Shown: positions 8,313 through 22,727 of the stretch, one piece after another | How the letters are laid out: each line of letters opens with the position of its first letter | Numbering within the stretch: position 1 is the first letter of the stretch | Assembly: GCF_016862795.1 (NCBI RefSeq) | Contig: NZ_BONQ01000044.1 | Span: 43,921-107,920 of the forward strand | Direction of reading: 5' to 3' | DNA from: Dactylosporangium siamense | Lineage (GTDB): Bacteria; Actinomycetota; Actinomycetes; Mycobacteriales; Micromonosporaceae | Length of the DNA stretch: 64,000 bases | Made by a program: the position numbers and the translations under genes | The notes under the pieces: model-generated | What the model was told of the DNA's origin: nothing | Database searches by the model: none | The model's input: only the letters and a program-made list of their open reading frames with translations

Positions 8313-9260
8313 ATGGATCCGCTGACCGCCGCGCACCGGGACGTCCTCGACCACGTCCTGGCCGTCGTCGCCGGCGAACCGGTCGGCGACTCGCTCGTCC
8401 TGCGGGGCAGCATGACGATGCCCGCGTGGGTCGGCGGCCGGGCCCGCCCGCCGGGCGACCTCGACTGGGTGGTCCTGCCGGTGGTGGTGCGGGGGCTGGA
8501 CGGCCGCGACCCGTATCCGTACGTGGAGCGGATCGACCCCGTCCAGTACTGGCCGGAGGCGACGCAGGGTGCCGGCCGCGCCCAGCCGTGGGAGTTCCAG
8601 GACGAGGCGACCGGTGGTGTCCGGGCCCTGCTGCCGCCGGACGGCCTGACCTGGATCCACGCGGCGGACATCGACGACGTCGACCAGCCGCACCTGACCG
8701 TGCTGGAGGCCCTCGAACGGCGGCCCCGGACGCCGGGCGGGGCGGTCCTCGACGTCGCCAACGCCGTGCCCGACGGTGAGTGGGACTACGCCGCCCACAA
8801 CCTCGACTACCGCGAGTTCGCCGGTGCCCGGGTGCGCATCCCGTGGCGGGCCGGCGACCTGACCGGCGACGTCCAGCTCGACTTCTCCTACGACGAGACG
8901 CTGCCGGAGCCGCCGGTGCTGACCGCGGTCCCGCGCGGCTCGGGCGGCACCCCGACGACCGTGTGGACGGCGAGCCGGGCGCTGTCGTTGCTGTGGAAGC
9001 TGCGGTGGCTGGCGGACGACCTGGCCCGTGACGGCGCTACCCAAAGCAAGGACGTCTACGACGCGGTGCTGCTGGGCGAGCTGGAGGGTGTCAACCTCTC
9101 ACCCCGGCTGCGCCGCCTGCTGCCGTCCCTCGACCCGGCCGCGGTCCGCACGATGGCCGTCGACTGGTCCGGCCACCCCGTCCACGACCCGGAGAGCTGG
9201 CTGGACCGCCTGGCGTGGGCGGTCCAGCAGCACTGCGAGAACTACGAGACGGACCGGTAG
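8313..9260 (+). CDS. AbiEii/AbiGii-like nucleotidyltransferase-family protein
   Basis: A 315-aa protein with a minimal nucleotidyltransferase pattern: LRGSM (34-38), the acidic pair in PGDLDWVV (48-55) and a later acidic strand DVQLDFSYDE. These are followed by the AbiEii-like helical signature LLWKLRWLADDL and KDVYDAVLL. AbiEii proteins are the toxin half of type IV toxin-antitoxin/abortive infection systems; an AbiEi antitoxin is not present. Instead the upstream partner is the frameshifted gene, overlapped by 13 bp. It converges on glgM with a 19-bp overlap. A housekeeping nucleotidyltransferase role is equally possible. Confidence 0.7.
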   Translation: MDPLTAAHRDVLDHVLAVVAGEPVGDSLVLRGSMTMPAWVGGRARPPGDLDWVVLPVVVRGLDGRDPYPYVERIDPVQYWPEATQGAGRAQPWEFQDEATGGVRALLPPDGLTWIHAADIDDVDQPHLTVLEALERRPRTPGGAVLDVANAVPDGEWDYAAHNLDYREFAGARVRIPWRAGDLTGDVQLDFSYDETLPEPPVLTAVPRGSGGTPTTVWTASRALSLLWKLRWLADDLARDGATQSKDVYDAVLLGELEGVNLSPRLRRLLPSLDPAAVRTMAVDWSGHPVHDPESWLDRLAWAVQQHCENYETDR

Positions 9261-10426
9261 ACGTCCAGGGTCTGCTGGGCGATCGCCGACCAGGAGAAGT
9301 GGTCCAGGGCCCGCTGCCGCCCGGCCCGGCCGAACTCGGCGGCCCTGGCCGGCTCCTCCAGCAGCTCGTTCATCGCGTCGGCGAGGTCGCCGACGAACTT
9401 GGCGTCGTCCAGTGGCGTGCCGGATCCGTCGCTGACCTGTTCGATCGGCACGAGCAGACCGGTCGACCGGTCCGCGACGACCTCCGGGATGCCTCCGGTG
9501 GCGGTCGCCACGACCGCGGTCTGGCAGGCCATGGCCTCGAGGTTGACGATGCCCATCGGCTCGTAGATCGACGGGCAGACGAACAGCGTGGCGTGGGTGA
9601 GGACCTGGATGACCTCGCGTTTCGGCAGCATCTCCTGGACCCAGATGACGCCGGAGCGGGTGGCCCGCAGGTCGTCGGCGAGCGCGGTCACCTCGGCCGC
9701 GATCTCCGGGGTGTCGGGGGCCCCGGCGAGCAGGACCAGCTGCACGTCGGCGGGGAGCCGCCGGGCCGCCCGCAGCAGGTACGGCAGGCCCTTCTGGCGG
9801 GTGATCCGGCCGACGTAGACGACGCTGGGCCTGGTGGGGTCGACGCCGAGCCGGGTCATGACGTCGGTGCCGGGGTCCGGCGCGTACTGCTCGGTGTCGA
9901 TGCCGTTGTAGATGACGTGGACGCGGTCGGGGTCGACGCGGGGGTACGCCTTGAGCACGTCGGCCTTCATCCCGGCGGAGACGGCGACGACGGCGTCGGC
10001 GGCCTCGATCGCGGTCCGCTCGCACCAGGAGGAGAGCGCGTAGCCGCCGCCGAGCTGGTCGGCCTTCCAGGGGCGCAGCGGCTCGAGGCTGTGGCTGGTG
10101 ATGACGTGCGGGACGCCGTGCAGGAGTTTGGCGGTGTGCCCGGCGAAGTTGGCGTACCAGGTATGGCTGTGCACCAGGTCGGTCCCGGCCGCACCCGCGG
10201 CCATCTCCAGGTCGACACCCATGGTCCGCAGGGCAGCATTCGCTCCCGAAAGACCGGAGGGGTCCTGGTAACCGATCACGCCGGCTTCGCTGCGAGGGGC
10301 GCCAAAGCAGTGCACTCGCACGTCCAGAGGTAGGCGGCGCAGTTCACGCGCCAGGTACTCCAGGTGAACGCCGGCTCCGCCGTAGACGTCCGGGGGATAC
10401 TCTCGAGTTAACAGGTCCACGCGCAC
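9242..10426 (-). CDS. glgM: GT4 glycogen synthase / alpha-maltose-1-phosphate synthase
   Basis: A 394-aa GT-B glycosyltransferase (GT4) of the actinobacterial GlgA/GlgM type. The N-terminal [20 protein letters not shown] binds acceptor and nucleotide sugar; [30 protein letters not shown] and the C-terminal E-x7-E region ([15 protein letters not shown]) follow. Homologues join ADP-glucose to glucose-1-phosphate to give maltose-1-phosphate, or elongate glycogen. It is divergent from glgC across 60 bp. The start is GTG 10426, with TAGTCT 6-7 nt upstream and no Shine-Dalgarno, so it is probably leaderless. Its end overlaps the nucleotidyltransferase gene. Confidence 0.95.
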   Translation of the reverse strand: MRVDLLTREYPPDVYGGAGVHLEYLARELRRLPLDVRVHCFGAPRSEAGVIGYQDPSGLSGANAALRTMGVDLEMAAGAAGTDLVHSHTWYANFAGHTAKLLHGVPHVITSHSLEPLRPWKADQLGGGYALSSWCERTAIEAADAVVAVSAGMKADVLKAYPRVDPDRVHVIYNGIDTEQYAPDPGTDVMTRLGVDPTRPSVVYVGRITRQKGLPYLLRAARRLPADVQLVLLAGAPDTPEIAAEVTALADDLRATRSGVIWVQEMLPKREVIQVLTHATLFVCPSIYEPMGIVNLEAMACQTAVVATATGGIPEVVADRSTGLLVPIEQVSDGSGTPLDDAKFVGDLADAMNELLEEPARAAEFGRAGRQRALDHFSWSAIAQQTLDVYRSVS

Positions 10427-10486
10427 ATCGGAAGACTAATCCTGTTCGTCTGGCGCAACACGCCGGACACGTTTAGCGTCTCGACC
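10427..10486. promoter_or_regulatory. Divergent glgM/glgC promoter region, both leaderless-type
   Basis: The 60-bp gap has TAGTCT on the minus strand ending 6 nt before the glgM GTG, and TAGCGT on the plus strand (10474-10479) ending 7 nt before the glgC ATG. Neither start has a clear Shine-Dalgarno. The -35 elements are not obvious. Confidence 0.5.
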
Positions 10487-11722
10487 ATGGCCGCCAAAAA
10501 AGTCCTCGCGATCGTCCTCGCCGGCGGCGAGGGCAAGCGATTGATGCCCTTGACCGCTGACCGGGCGAAGCCGGCCGTGCCGTTCGGCGGGATCTACCGC
10601 CTGATCGACTTCGTGCTGTCGAACCTGGCCAACGGCGGCTACCTGAAGATGGTCGTGCTGACCCAGTACAAGTCGCACTCCCTGGACCGGCACGTGACCA
10701 AGACGTGGCGGATGTCGACGCTGCTGGGCAACTACGTGACGCCGGTGCCGGCGCAGCAGCGGCTCGGGCCGCGCTGGTTCGCCGGGTCCGCGGACGCGAT
10801 CTACCAGAGCCTGAACCTCATCAACGACGAGCGGCCCGACTACGTGATCGTGTTCGGCGCGGACCACATCTACCGGATGGACCCGGAGCAGATGATGCGC
10901 CAGCACATCGAGTCGGGGGCGTCGGTGACGGTCGCCGGGATCCGCCAGCCGCTGTCCAGCGCCGACCAGTTCGGGGTGATCGAGGTCGCCGACGACGGAA
11001 GGCAGATCTCCGCGTTCCGGGAGAAGCCCCGCGACGCCAGGGGCCTGCCGGACGCGCCGGATGAGATCTTCGCGTCGATGGGCAACTACATCTTCACGAC
11101 CGCGGCGCTGATCGAGGCGGTCACCCGCGACGCGCAGGACCCGTCCAGCAAGCACGACATGGGCGGCAACATCATCCCGTACTTCGTCGACAAGCACGAG
11201 GCGGCCGTCTACGACTTCAGCAACAACGTCGTGCCGGGCAGCTCGGAGCGGGACAAGGGCTACTGGCGCGACGTCGGGACCCTGGACTCGTTCTACGAGG
11301 CCAACATGGATCTCATCGCCGTGCAGCCGGTGTTCAACCTGTACAACTTCGAGTGGCCGATCTACACGGGCAACAGTCCGTGGCCGCCGGCGAAGTTCGT
11401 GCACGGCTGGGGTGAGCGCGTGGGGCGGGCGGTCGGCTCGATGATCTCCCCCGGGGCGGTCATCTCCGGTGCGCTGGTGGAGAACTCCGTCGTGTCCCCC
11501 AACGTCAAGGTCCACTCGTGGGCGCACGTCGAGGGTTCGGTGCTGATGGAGGGCGTCGACATCGGGCGGCACGCCGTGGTGCGCAACGCCATCCTGGACA
11601 AGAACGTGATCGTGCCCGAGGGCGCCGAGATCGGCGTCGACCTGGAGAAGGACCGGACCCGCTACACGGTGTCCGAGGGCGGGATCGTGGTCATCGGCAA
11701 GGGTCAACGCATCGAGCCGTAG
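10487..11722 (+). CDS. glgC: Glucose-1-phosphate adenylyltransferase
   Basis: A 411-aa ADP-glucose pyrophosphorylase. It has the nucleotidyltransferase signature [14 protein letters not shown] (10-23), the conserved KPAVPFGG and [23 protein letters not shown], the glucose-1-phosphate region FREKP, and a C-terminal left-handed beta-helix with hexapeptide-like turns. It makes ADP-glucose from ATP and glucose-1-phosphate for GlgM. It is followed 52 bp downstream by glgE on the same strand, so it heads the glucan locus. Confidence 0.97.
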   Translation: MAAKKVLAIVLAGGEGKRLMPLTADRAKPAVPFGGIYRLIDFVLSNLANGGYLKMVVLTQYKSHSLDRHVTKTWRMSTLLGNYVTPVPAQQRLGPRWFAGSADAIYQSLNLINDERPDYVIVFGADHIYRMDPEQMMRQHIESGASVTVAGIRQPLSSADQFGVIEVADDGRQISAFREKPRDARGLPDAPDEIFASMGNYIFTTAALIEAVTRDAQDPSSKHDMGGNIIPYFVDKHEAAVYDFSNNVVPGSSERDKGYWRDVGTLDSFYEANMDLIAVQPVFNLYNFEWPIYTGNSPWPPAKFVHGWGERVGRAVGSMISPGAVISGALVENSVVSPNVKVHSWAHVEGSVLMEGVDIGRHAVVRNAILDKNVIVPEGAEIGVDLEKDRTRYTVSEGGIVVIGKGQRIEP

Positions 11723-11774
11723 CAAATCGTCGCTGACGCTGCCAACCCCGCGCGGATTCGATACGGTGAGGATC

Positions 11775-13877
<2,103 letters not shown>

Positions 13878-13897
13878 CAAGCAAGGTAGGTGGCAGC

Positions 13898-15631
13898 ATG
13901 ACGGATCCGGTCGAAGGCACCCACGTCACGGACGGCACGGTCGAACATCCATCCGCCAGTGACTTCGGCAACGCGCGAATCCTGCCGAAGGACGAGACCT
14001 GGTATCAACGCGCGGTGTTCTACGAGGTGCTCGTGCGGGCGTTCGCCGACTCGAACGCCGACGGCTCGGGGGACCTTCAGGGCCTCATCGGCCAGCTGGA
14101 CTACCTGCAGTGGCTGGGCGTCGACTGCCTCTGGCTGCCGCCGTTCTACGACTCGCCGTTGCGTGACGGCGGCTACGACATCCGCGACTTCTACAAGGTG
14201 CTGCCGGACTTCGGCACCGTCGAGGACTTCGTGGAGCTGCTCGACGCGGCCCACAAGCGTGGCATCCGGGTCATCACCGACCTGGTCATGAACCACACGT
14301 CGGACTCGCACCTGTGGTTCCAGGAGTCGCGGCGGGACCCGACCGGGCCCTACGGCGACTACTACGTGTGGAGCGACGACAACACCGCCTACTCCGACGC
14401 GCGGATCATCTTCGTGGACACCGAGGAGTCGAACTGGACGTTCGACCCGGTGCGCCGGCAGTTCTACTGGCACCGGTTCTTCCACCACCAGCCGGACCTC
14501 AACTACGAGAACCCGGAGGTCCAGCGGGAGATGCTGGACGTGCTGCGGTTCTGGCTCGGGCTCGGCATCGACGGGTTCCGCCTCGACGCGGTGCCGTACC
14601 TGTTCGAGGACGAGGGCACCAACTGCGAGAACCTGCCGGCGACGCACGAGTTCCTGCGCCGCTGCCGCAAGGTGGTCGACGACGAGTTCCCCGGCCGGGT
14701 CCTGCTCGCCGAGGCCAACCAGTGGCCGGCCGACGTCGTGCAGTATTTCGGCGACGGCGACGAGTGCCACATGGCGTTCCACTTCCCGCTGATGCCGCGC
14801 ATCTTCATGGCGGTGCGCCGCGAGTCGCGCTTCCCGATCTCGGAGATCCTGGCGCACACGCCGGAGATCCCGGCGAACTGCCAGTGGGGCATCTTCCTGC
14901 GCAACCACGACGAGCTGACCCTCGAGATGGTCACCGACGAGGAACGCGACTACATGTACGCGGAGTACGCCAAGGACCCGCGGATGCGCGCGAACGTCGG
15001 CATCCGGCGGCGGCTGGCGCCGCTGCTGGAGAACGACCGCAACCAGATCGAGCTGTTCACGGCGCTGCTGCTGTCGCTGCCGGGTTCACCGGTGCTGTAT
15101 TACGGCGACGAGATCGGCATGGGCGACAACATCTGGCTCGGCGACCGCGACGGTGTGCGCACCCCGATGCAGTGGACGCCCGACCGCAACGCCGGGTTCT
15201 CGCAGGCGAACCCGGGGCGGCTGTACCTGCCGGCGATCCAGGACCACGTGTACGGGTACCAGTCGATCAACGTCGAGGCGCAGAAGGAGAGCTCGACGTC
15301 GGTGCTGAACTGGACCCGGACGATGCTCGCGGTCCGGCGCAGGCACGAGGCGTTCGCCGTCGGCACGTTCCGGGAGCTCGGCGGGTCCAACCCGTCGGTC
15401 CTCGCATATGTGCGCATCCACGACGAGGATGTGGTGCTGTGCGTCAACAACCTGTCGCGCTTCCCGCAGCCGATCGAGCTCAACCTGCAGCAGTGGGCCG
15501 GGTTCACCCCGATCGAGCTCACCGGTCACGTCCAGTTCCCGAACGTCGGGCACCTGCCCTACCTGCTCACCCTGCCAGGCCACGGCTTCTACTGGTTCCA
15601 GCTGTGCGGCCCGCCGGCTGAGCAGAGCTGA
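13898..15631 (+). CDS. treS: Trehalose synthase (maltose alpha-D-glucosyltransferase)
   Basis: A 577-aa GH13_16 enzyme that interconverts maltose and trehalose. Motifs include [19 protein letters not shown], the nucleophile Asp in [10 protein letters not shown], the acid Glu in LLAEANQWP and the third Asp in [10 protein letters not shown], plus a C-terminal beta domain. The length is normal for stand-alone TreS. It has GGTAGGTGGCAGC before ATG. It lies 20 bp after glgE and 15 bp before pep2, so the two act in series: trehalose to maltose to maltose-1-phosphate. Confidence 0.97.
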   Translation: MTDPVEGTHVTDGTVEHPSASDFGNARILPKDETWYQRAVFYEVLVRAFADSNADGSGDLQGLIGQLDYLQWLGVDCLWLPPFYDSPLRDGGYDIRDFYKVLPDFGTVEDFVELLDAAHKRGIRVITDLVMNHTSDSHLWFQESRRDPTGPYGDYYVWSDDNTAYSDARIIFVDTEESNWTFDPVRRQFYWHRFFHHQPDLNYENPEVQREMLDVLRFWLGLGIDGFRLDAVPYLFEDEGTNCENLPATHEFLRRCRKVVDDEFPGRVLLAEANQWPADVVQYFGDGDECHMAFHFPLMPRIFMAVRRESRFPISEILAHTPEIPANCQWGIFLRNHDELTLEMVTDEERDYMYAEYAKDPRMRANVGIRRRLAPLLENDRNQIELFTALLLSLPGSPVLYYGDEIGMGDNIWLGDRDGVRTPMQWTPDRNAGFSQANPGRLYLPAIQDHVYGYQSINVEAQKESSTSVLNWTRTMLAVRRRHEAFAVGTFRELGGSNPSVLAYVRIHDEDVVLCVNNLSRFPQPIELNLQQWAGFTPIELTGHVQFPNVGHLPYLLTLPGHGFYWFQLCGPPAEQS

Positions 15632-15646
15632 GGAGAGACACCCATC

Positions 15647-16980
15647 ATGACTGCCCTGCCGTTCACCGACTGGCTGCCGCATCAGCGGTGGTACGCGGGC
15701 CGTAACCGCACCCTGACCGACGTCCGCCCGGCGGTCGTCACGCCGCTGCCCGACCAGGTCGACCACGTGCTGCTCGACGCGCACTACGAGGACGGCGGCA
15801 CCGAGCGCTACCAGGTGTTCGTCGGCTGGGACCTCAACGTCATCAGCGAGCTGCAGGCCGCGGCGCTGATCGGCGCCGACGGCGACCACACCGGCTCCGA
15901 CGCCCTCTACGACGAGCAGTGCGCGCAGCGGCTCCTCGGCCTGATCGACACCGGTGCGACCGTCGACGGGGTCCGGTTCGTGCCGGAGCCGGGGGTGGCG
16001 CTGCCGGTCCAGGCGCCGGCCCGGGTCGTGGACGCGGAGCAGAGCAACACCAGCGTCGTGTTCGACAGCGCCGCGATCCTCAAGGTCTTCCGGCGGGTGT
16101 CCCCCGGCATCAACCCGGACCTGGAGCTCAACCGGGTCCTCGCCCGGGCCGGCTGCCCCAACGTGGCCCGGCTCCTCGGCGCGGTCGAGAGCAGCGACCC
16201 CGACGGCGCACCCGTCACGCTCGCCATGGTCACCGAATACGCGCAGAACTCCGCCGAGGGCTGGGCGATGGCCGCGACCAGCGCCCGGGACCTGTTCGCC
16301 GAGCACGACCTGAACCCGGAGGAGGTCGGCGGCGACTTCGCCGGCGAGTCGTGGCGGCTCGGTGAGGCGGTCGCGCACGTGCACCGCACCCTCGCCGTCG
16401 AGCTCGGCTCCGAGGTGGCCCCGGCACCGGCCGGGGCGATGCTGGCCAGGCTCGACGCCGCGGTGCAGGCGGTGCCGCAGCTGGCCGAGTTCGTGCCGGG
16501 CGCGCAGGCGATGTTCCGCGACGCCGGCGACGACCCGATCAAGGTCCAGCGCATCCACGGAGACCTCCACCTGGGCCAGGTGCTGCGCACCCCCGAGTCG
16601 TGGCTGTTGATCGACTTCGAGGGTGAGCCGGGGGTACCGGTGGAGCAGCGCCGCCGCCCCGACTCGGTGCTGCGCGACGTCGCCGGGATGTTGCGCTCCT
16701 ACGAGTACGCGGCCTACCAGCTGCTCGTCGGCGAGGAGGGCGACGAGGCCCTCGCCGAGCGGGCCCGGCAGTGGGTGGACCGTAACCGGACCGCCTTCTG
16801 CGACGGTTATGCTGCCGCCGCCGGCTACGACCCCCGCGAGGACCAGGCGTTGCTGTGCGCCTACGAGCTGGACAAAGCGGTCTACGAGACCGCCTACGAG
16901 TCCCGGCACCGGCCGACCTGGCTGCGGATCCCCCTGCAGTCCATCGAGCGGCTGGTCAAGGGCTCCTTGACGGAACCCAG

Positions 16981-16984
<4 letters not shown>
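15647..16984 (+). CDS. pep2: Maltokinase
   Basis: A 445-aa maltokinase (also named mak). The N-terminal cap begins [15 protein letters not shown], typical of the family; the kinase lobe has the catalytic [12 protein letters not shown] and the metal-binding LIDFEGEP, as in APH-like kinases. It phosphorylates maltose from TreS with ATP to give maltose-1-phosphate for GlgE. The stop overlaps the GTG of glgB (GTGA), giving translational coupling. Confidence 0.96.
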
Positions 16985-19113
<2,129 letters not shown>

Positions 19114-19169
19114 CCCGCCCGCCGCTAAATCGGGTGCGACCGGCACCCGGCGGCGGGTATACAGCATCG

Positions 19170-19946
19170 ATGAGCGAAGAGACCCTGGCCGGCGGCAACA
19201 CCGTCGGTGCGGTGCGGATCGGCGACGTGGTCCACAAGGAGGCGTCGCCGTGGACGCCGACGGTGCACGCGGTGCTGCGGCACCTGGAGGACGCCGGGTT
19301 CGACGGCGCGCCCAGGGCGCTCGGCTTCGACGACCAGGGCCGCGAGATGCTCACCTACCTGCCCGGGGAGACCGCCGCCGGCCGGTTCCCGTGGCCGGCG
19401 TGGACGTTCACCGACGCGACGCTCACCCAGGTCGGCCGGTGGCTGCGCCGCGTCCATGACCTGACCGCCGGTTTCGTGCCGGCGGCGGACGCCCAGTGGT
19501 TCGCCGGACGGACGATGCGACCCGGTGACATCATCGGCCACCAGGACGCGGCCCCGTACAACGCGGCGGTCCTCGACGGTGACCGCCTCGTCGGCTTCTT
19601 CGACTGGGACACCGCGGGTCCGTCGACGCGGGAGTACGACCTGGCGCTCTCGGCGCTGTGGTGGGTGCCGCTGTGCCCGGCGGACGTGGCCGACGGGCTG
19701 GGCTTCCACGACAACGCGGACCGGTCCCGGCGCGTGCATCTGCTGCTCGACGCGTACGGCTACGACGGTGACCGGCCCGCCTTCGGCGAGGTGTTCGTGC
19801 AGCGGGCGCGGCGGCAGGCCGCGATCATGCGGGAGATGGCCGCCGCCGGGGACCGGGCCGCGATCGCGCTGCTGCCGGTCGCGGGCTACATCGAGGCGTC
19901 CGCGGCCGACATCGAGGCGCAACCGGCCGGCTTCTGGACCCGCTGA
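19170..19946 (+). CDS. Aminoglycoside phosphotransferase (APH)-family kinase
   Basis: A 258-aa APH-fold kinase. The catalytic loop is IGHQDAAPYNAAV (a H-x-D-x4-N pattern), followed by the metal-binding FFDWDTAGP. The N-terminal EMLTYLPGE hinge is typical of this family. It is preceded by TATACA (19158-19163), 6 nt before ATG, so it is probably leaderless and transcribed separately from glgB. The substrate is unknown; proximity to the maltokinase pathway does not by itself indicate a sugar substrate, and there is no reason to call it a resistance gene. Confidence 0.85.
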   Translation: MSEETLAGGNTVGAVRIGDVVHKEASPWTPTVHAVLRHLEDAGFDGAPRALGFDDQGREMLTYLPGETAAGRFPWPAWTFTDATLTQVGRWLRRVHDLTAGFVPAADAQWFAGRTMRPGDIIGHQDAAPYNAAVLDGDRLVGFFDWDTAGPSTREYDLALSALWWVPLCPADVADGLGFHDNADRSRRVHLLLDAYGYDGDRPAFGEVFVQRARRQAAIMREMAAAGDRAAIALLPVAGYIEASAADIEAQPAGFWTR

Positions 19947-19976
19947 CCAGGTGCTGACCAGGCGCTGACGGGTGCG

Positions 19977-22574
19977 TCACGGCAGGAGCTCGACGTACCC
20001 GTCACCGCCGTGCACCCGGATCCGCTGCCCGTCGGCGATCAGCCGGGTGGCGTCCACGACACCGACGACCGCCGGCAGGCCGTACTCCCGGGCGATCACC
20101 GCGCCGTGGGTCATCGCCCCGCCGACCTCCGTCACCAGGCCCGCGACGGCGACGAAGAGGGGCGTCCAGCTCGGGTCGGTGTGGGTGGTGACGAGGATGT
20201 CACCCGCCTCCAGGTCGGCCTCGGCCAGGTCGACGATGACGCGGGCGCGGCCTTCGACGGTCCCGGCGGAGACCGGCACGCCGATCAGGGCGCCGGCCGG
20301 CACGTCGTCGCGGCGGTACGCCCCGGTGAGGGCCTCGCCGTCGGACGTCAGCACCCGGGGTGGCGTGAGCGCGTGATAGGACCGGAACGCGTCCTTGCGG
20401 CGGTGGATCAGCTGGTGATCCACCCGGTTCGAGCGCACGGCGTCGTGGAACTCGGCGAACGTGAGGTAGAAGACGTCCTCCCGCTCGGGCAGGACACCGG
20501 CCCGCACGAGCCGGTCGGCCTCGGCCAGCAGGGCCTGCTTGTAGACGAAGTAGCGGCTGATGATGCCGTACTTCGGGTACTCCCGGTAGCCGATGAACGT
20601 CCGGACCCGGTCGATCATCCGCTTGGTCTCGGCGGCCTTCCGCTCACCGTCCGGCAGGGCCAGCAGCCGGGCCAGCACCTCCTGCTCCTTCTGCTGCGCG
20701 TCGCGCCGTCCCTGCTCGAAGCGGCGCCCGGCGGCGCCCGGCGCGAAGAGCTTGACGTTGTCGAGGATCAGCGGCACCAGCGTGCTGGGGCGTTCCCGCC
20801 ACCGCGGCCGGGTGATGTCGATCTCGCCGACGCAGCGCATGCCGTAGCGGTCGAGGTAGGCCTCGATGGCGTCGCGCGCCTCGGTCCCGCCCGCGAGCTT
20901 CGGCAGCTCGTCCAGGAAACCGTCGTCCCCGACGTCCCGCAGGTACGCCACCACCTGCGGATGCGGGCGGACCGCGTCGGCGACGTCGAGCAGCGCCAGT
21001 CCCATCTCCGACGTGATGTTGCCGGGGGCGGACAGCGTGAGGGTGTCGGCCGCGTTCTTCTCGCCCAGCCATTCCAGCAGTTGGTCGTTGAGCCACCAGG
21101 TGGCCTCCATCCCCGCCATGATCGCCTGGAAGTTCAGCGGCTCGCCGAGGACCCGCTTGTGCTCCTGGAAGGCCTCCAGCAGGAAGTCGAACAGCGCCGG
21201 TCCGCTCACCGTCGCGATGTCGCGGCGCAGCGCGGCGATGGACGCCTCGCTGCGCTCGATCAGTCCGGTGACGATGGCCGGATCGGTCCCGATCGGCGCC
21301 GGTGCGGCACCCGGTGGCCGGCCGGGCGCCGGGTCCGGCCGCGGGTCGGGTTGCGTCGGCACGAAGTCGTCGCGGTCCAGGACGGTCTCCAGCGCGTCCC
21401 TGACCAGCGGATCGCCCTTGCCCATGACCTCCAGGAGCGCGGCGCGGCCCGCGGGTGTGGCCAGGCGCCCGGTGACGTCGACGAACAGCCGCCCGCCGGC
21501 CTCGTGCATCGCCACCATGGCCGTCAGCTGCCAGCACGACAGCCCCAGGGGCTTCATGGGGTCGGTCATCATCTGCCCGTGACCGACCGAGACGTAGACG
21601 TGGGGCTCCTGGTCGCCGGTCTCGGGGATGGGGAACAGCGTGGTGATCGGCCGGCTCTGCACGATCTGGAAGTCGTCGCCGGCCAGGCACCACTCGATGT
21701 CCTGCGGGCGGCCGAACTCCGCCTCGATCCGCCGGCCGAGCCGCACGAGCCGCACGACCTGCGCGTCCGTCAGCGCCGGCTGGTCGCGCCGGTGCGGGTC
21801 GACCGCCACCTCCTGCGTCCCGCCCGCCGGCAGGGGCTGGACGGCGCGCAGTTTGGCGGCGACCGACCTGGCGACGATCTCGCCGTCGCGCACCTGGAAG
21901 ACGTCCGGGTTCACCAGCCCGGAGACCAGGGCCTCGCCGAGGCCGAACCCGGCGTCCACGGTGGCGACCTTCCGGTTGCCCGTGACGGGGTCGGCGGTGA
22001 ACAGGATGCCGGACGCGTCCGGAAACACCATGCGCTGCACGACCACGGCCATGTGCACCGTGCGGTGGTCGAAGCCGTTGCGCAGCCGGTAGGTCACGGC
22101 CCGCTCGGTGAACAGCGACGCCCAGCACCGGGCGATGTGCCGGAGGATCTCGGCCGGCCCCACGACGTTGAGGAACGTGTCCTGCTGGCCGGCGAAGGAG
22201 GCCGTCGGCAGGTCCTCCGCCGTCGCGCTGGACCGCACGGCGTAGGCGGCGTCCTCACCGTGCCGCGCGAGCGCGCCGGCGACCGCCGCCGCCAGGTCGG
22301 CCGGGATGGTGACGCCTTCGACGGTCCGGCGGATCCGCGCGCTGAGCGCGCCGATCGCGTCCCGGTCGTCCGGGTCCAGGCGCGCCAGCCGGTCGAGCTG
22401 TTCGTCCATCGCCGGCGCCTCCGCCAGGATCTGCCGGTAGGCGGCCGTCGTCACGCAGAACCCGGACGGCACCCGGACGCCGTCGATCCGCGCCAGCCCG
22501 CCCAGGTGCGCGGCCTTGCCCCCGACGGCCGCGACCTGCGTCGCGTAAACCTCTTGAAGATCCACCACAGCCAT
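19977..22574 (-). CDS. rph: Rifampin phosphotransferase
   Basis: An 865-aa homologue of rifampin phosphotransferase (a PEP-synthase-like dikinase that inactivates rifamycins with ATP). In order: an ATP-binding domain (GGKAAHLGGL, YAVRSSATAEDLPTASFAGQ, DIEWCLAGDDFQIVQSRPIT), the rifampin-binding domain (MTDPMKPLGLSCWQL, WLGEKNAADTLTLSAPGN, RYGMRCVGEID) and the swivelling His domain with GGAMTHGAVIAREYGLP, His about 823. The match in domain order and motifs to characterised RPH is much closer than to PpsA. I chose ATG 22574, which gives the family length; upstream starts exist. A rifamycin-associated element lies 60 bp upstream. Confidence 0.93.
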   Translation of the reverse strand: MAVVDLQEVYATQVAAVGGKAAHLGGLARIDGVRVPSGFCVTTAAYRQILAEAPAMDEQLDRLARLDPDDRDAIGALSARIRRTVEGVTIPADLAAAVAGALARHGEDAAYAVRSSATAEDLPTASFAGQQDTFLNVVGPAEILRHIARCWASLFTERAVTYRLRNGFDHRTVHMAVVVQRMVFPDASGILFTADPVTGNRKVATVDAGFGLGEALVSGLVNPDVFQVRDGEIVARSVAAKLRAVQPLPAGGTQEVAVDPHRRDQPALTDAQVVRLVRLGRRIEAEFGRPQDIEWCLAGDDFQIVQSRPITTLFPIPETGDQEPHVYVSVGHGQMMTDPMKPLGLSCWQLTAMVAMHEAGGRLFVDVTGRLATPAGRAALLEVMGKGDPLVRDALETVLDRDDFVPTQPDPRPDPAPGRPPGAAPAPIGTDPAIVTGLIERSEASIAALRRDIATVSGPALFDFLLEAFQEHKRVLGEPLNFQAIMAGMEATWWLNDQLLEWLGEKNAADTLTLSAPGNITSEMGLALLDVADAVRPHPQVVAYLRDVGDDGFLDELPKLAGGTEARDAIEAYLDRYGMRCVGEIDITRPRWRERPSTLVPLILDNVKLFAPGAAGRRFEQGRRDAQQKEQEVLARLLALPDGERKAAETKRMIDRVRTFIGYREYPKYGIISRYFVYKQALLAEADRLVRAGVLPEREDVFYLTFAEFHDAVRSNRVDHQLIHRRKDAFRSYHALTPPRVLTSDGEALTGAYRRDDVPAGALIGVPVSAGTVEGRARVIVDLAEADLEAGDILVTTHTDPSWTPLFVAVAGLVTEVGGAMTHGAVIAREYGLPAVVGVVDATRLIADGQRIRVHGGDGYVELLP

Positions 22575-22633
22575 GCCGCGCCCCCACTTCCCCATCGGCG
22601 CCGTGCCCGGCCGCCGATTCTGCGCCACGACCC

Positions 22634-22652
22634 GGGTCTTGCCGCAAGCCCC
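22634..22652 (-). promoter_or_regulatory. Rifamycin-associated element (RAE), 18/19 match
   Basis: On the minus strand the sequence is GGGGCTTGCGGCAAGACCC. The published RAE consensus, as I recall it, is GGGGCTTGCGGCAAGGCCC, so only one position differs. It sits between a TATA-like hexamer (near 22661-22667) and the rph start. RAEs are associated with rifampin-inducible resistance genes such as rph. Confidence 0.85.
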
Positions 22653-22727
22653 CTGGTGCGCTATACGTTAGAAGTGGCAGGGAGTTGATTTCTCCTTGCC
22701 TTCTGCTGTTTCAGGACGCCTTCTGCT

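Larger units (their letters stand above)
7592..8325 (+). pseudogene. Frameshifted conserved actinobacterial protein upstream of the nucleotidyltransferase
   Basis: Reading from GTG 7592 (or the more natural GTG 7670) gives FETHVTVDFDERLPAWA through YFEHHVKLVLRGG, then loses sense and stops at 8140. A different frame continues with EEQARRVAEAHGAHLSRN, RHERFVTQRC and an acidic tail ending DNPELDAGWIR at 8325. The two halves read like a single protein of about 210 aa, broken by a shift between about 7995 and 8060. It may be a true pseudogene, a sequencing error or a programmed shift. Two local duplications flank the break: five 12-bp units at the 5' end and a 27-bp tandem duplication near the 3' end. 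The function is not known to me. Confidence 0.65.

Noticed and set aside
19170..19946. Antibiotic resistance APH gene
   Set aside because: The fold covers many kinases; no evidence of an antibiotic substrate.
20010..22688. 892-aa plus-strand ORF opposite rph
   Set aside because: Arg/Val/Asp-rich shadow frame without motifs; rph is unambiguous on the other strand.
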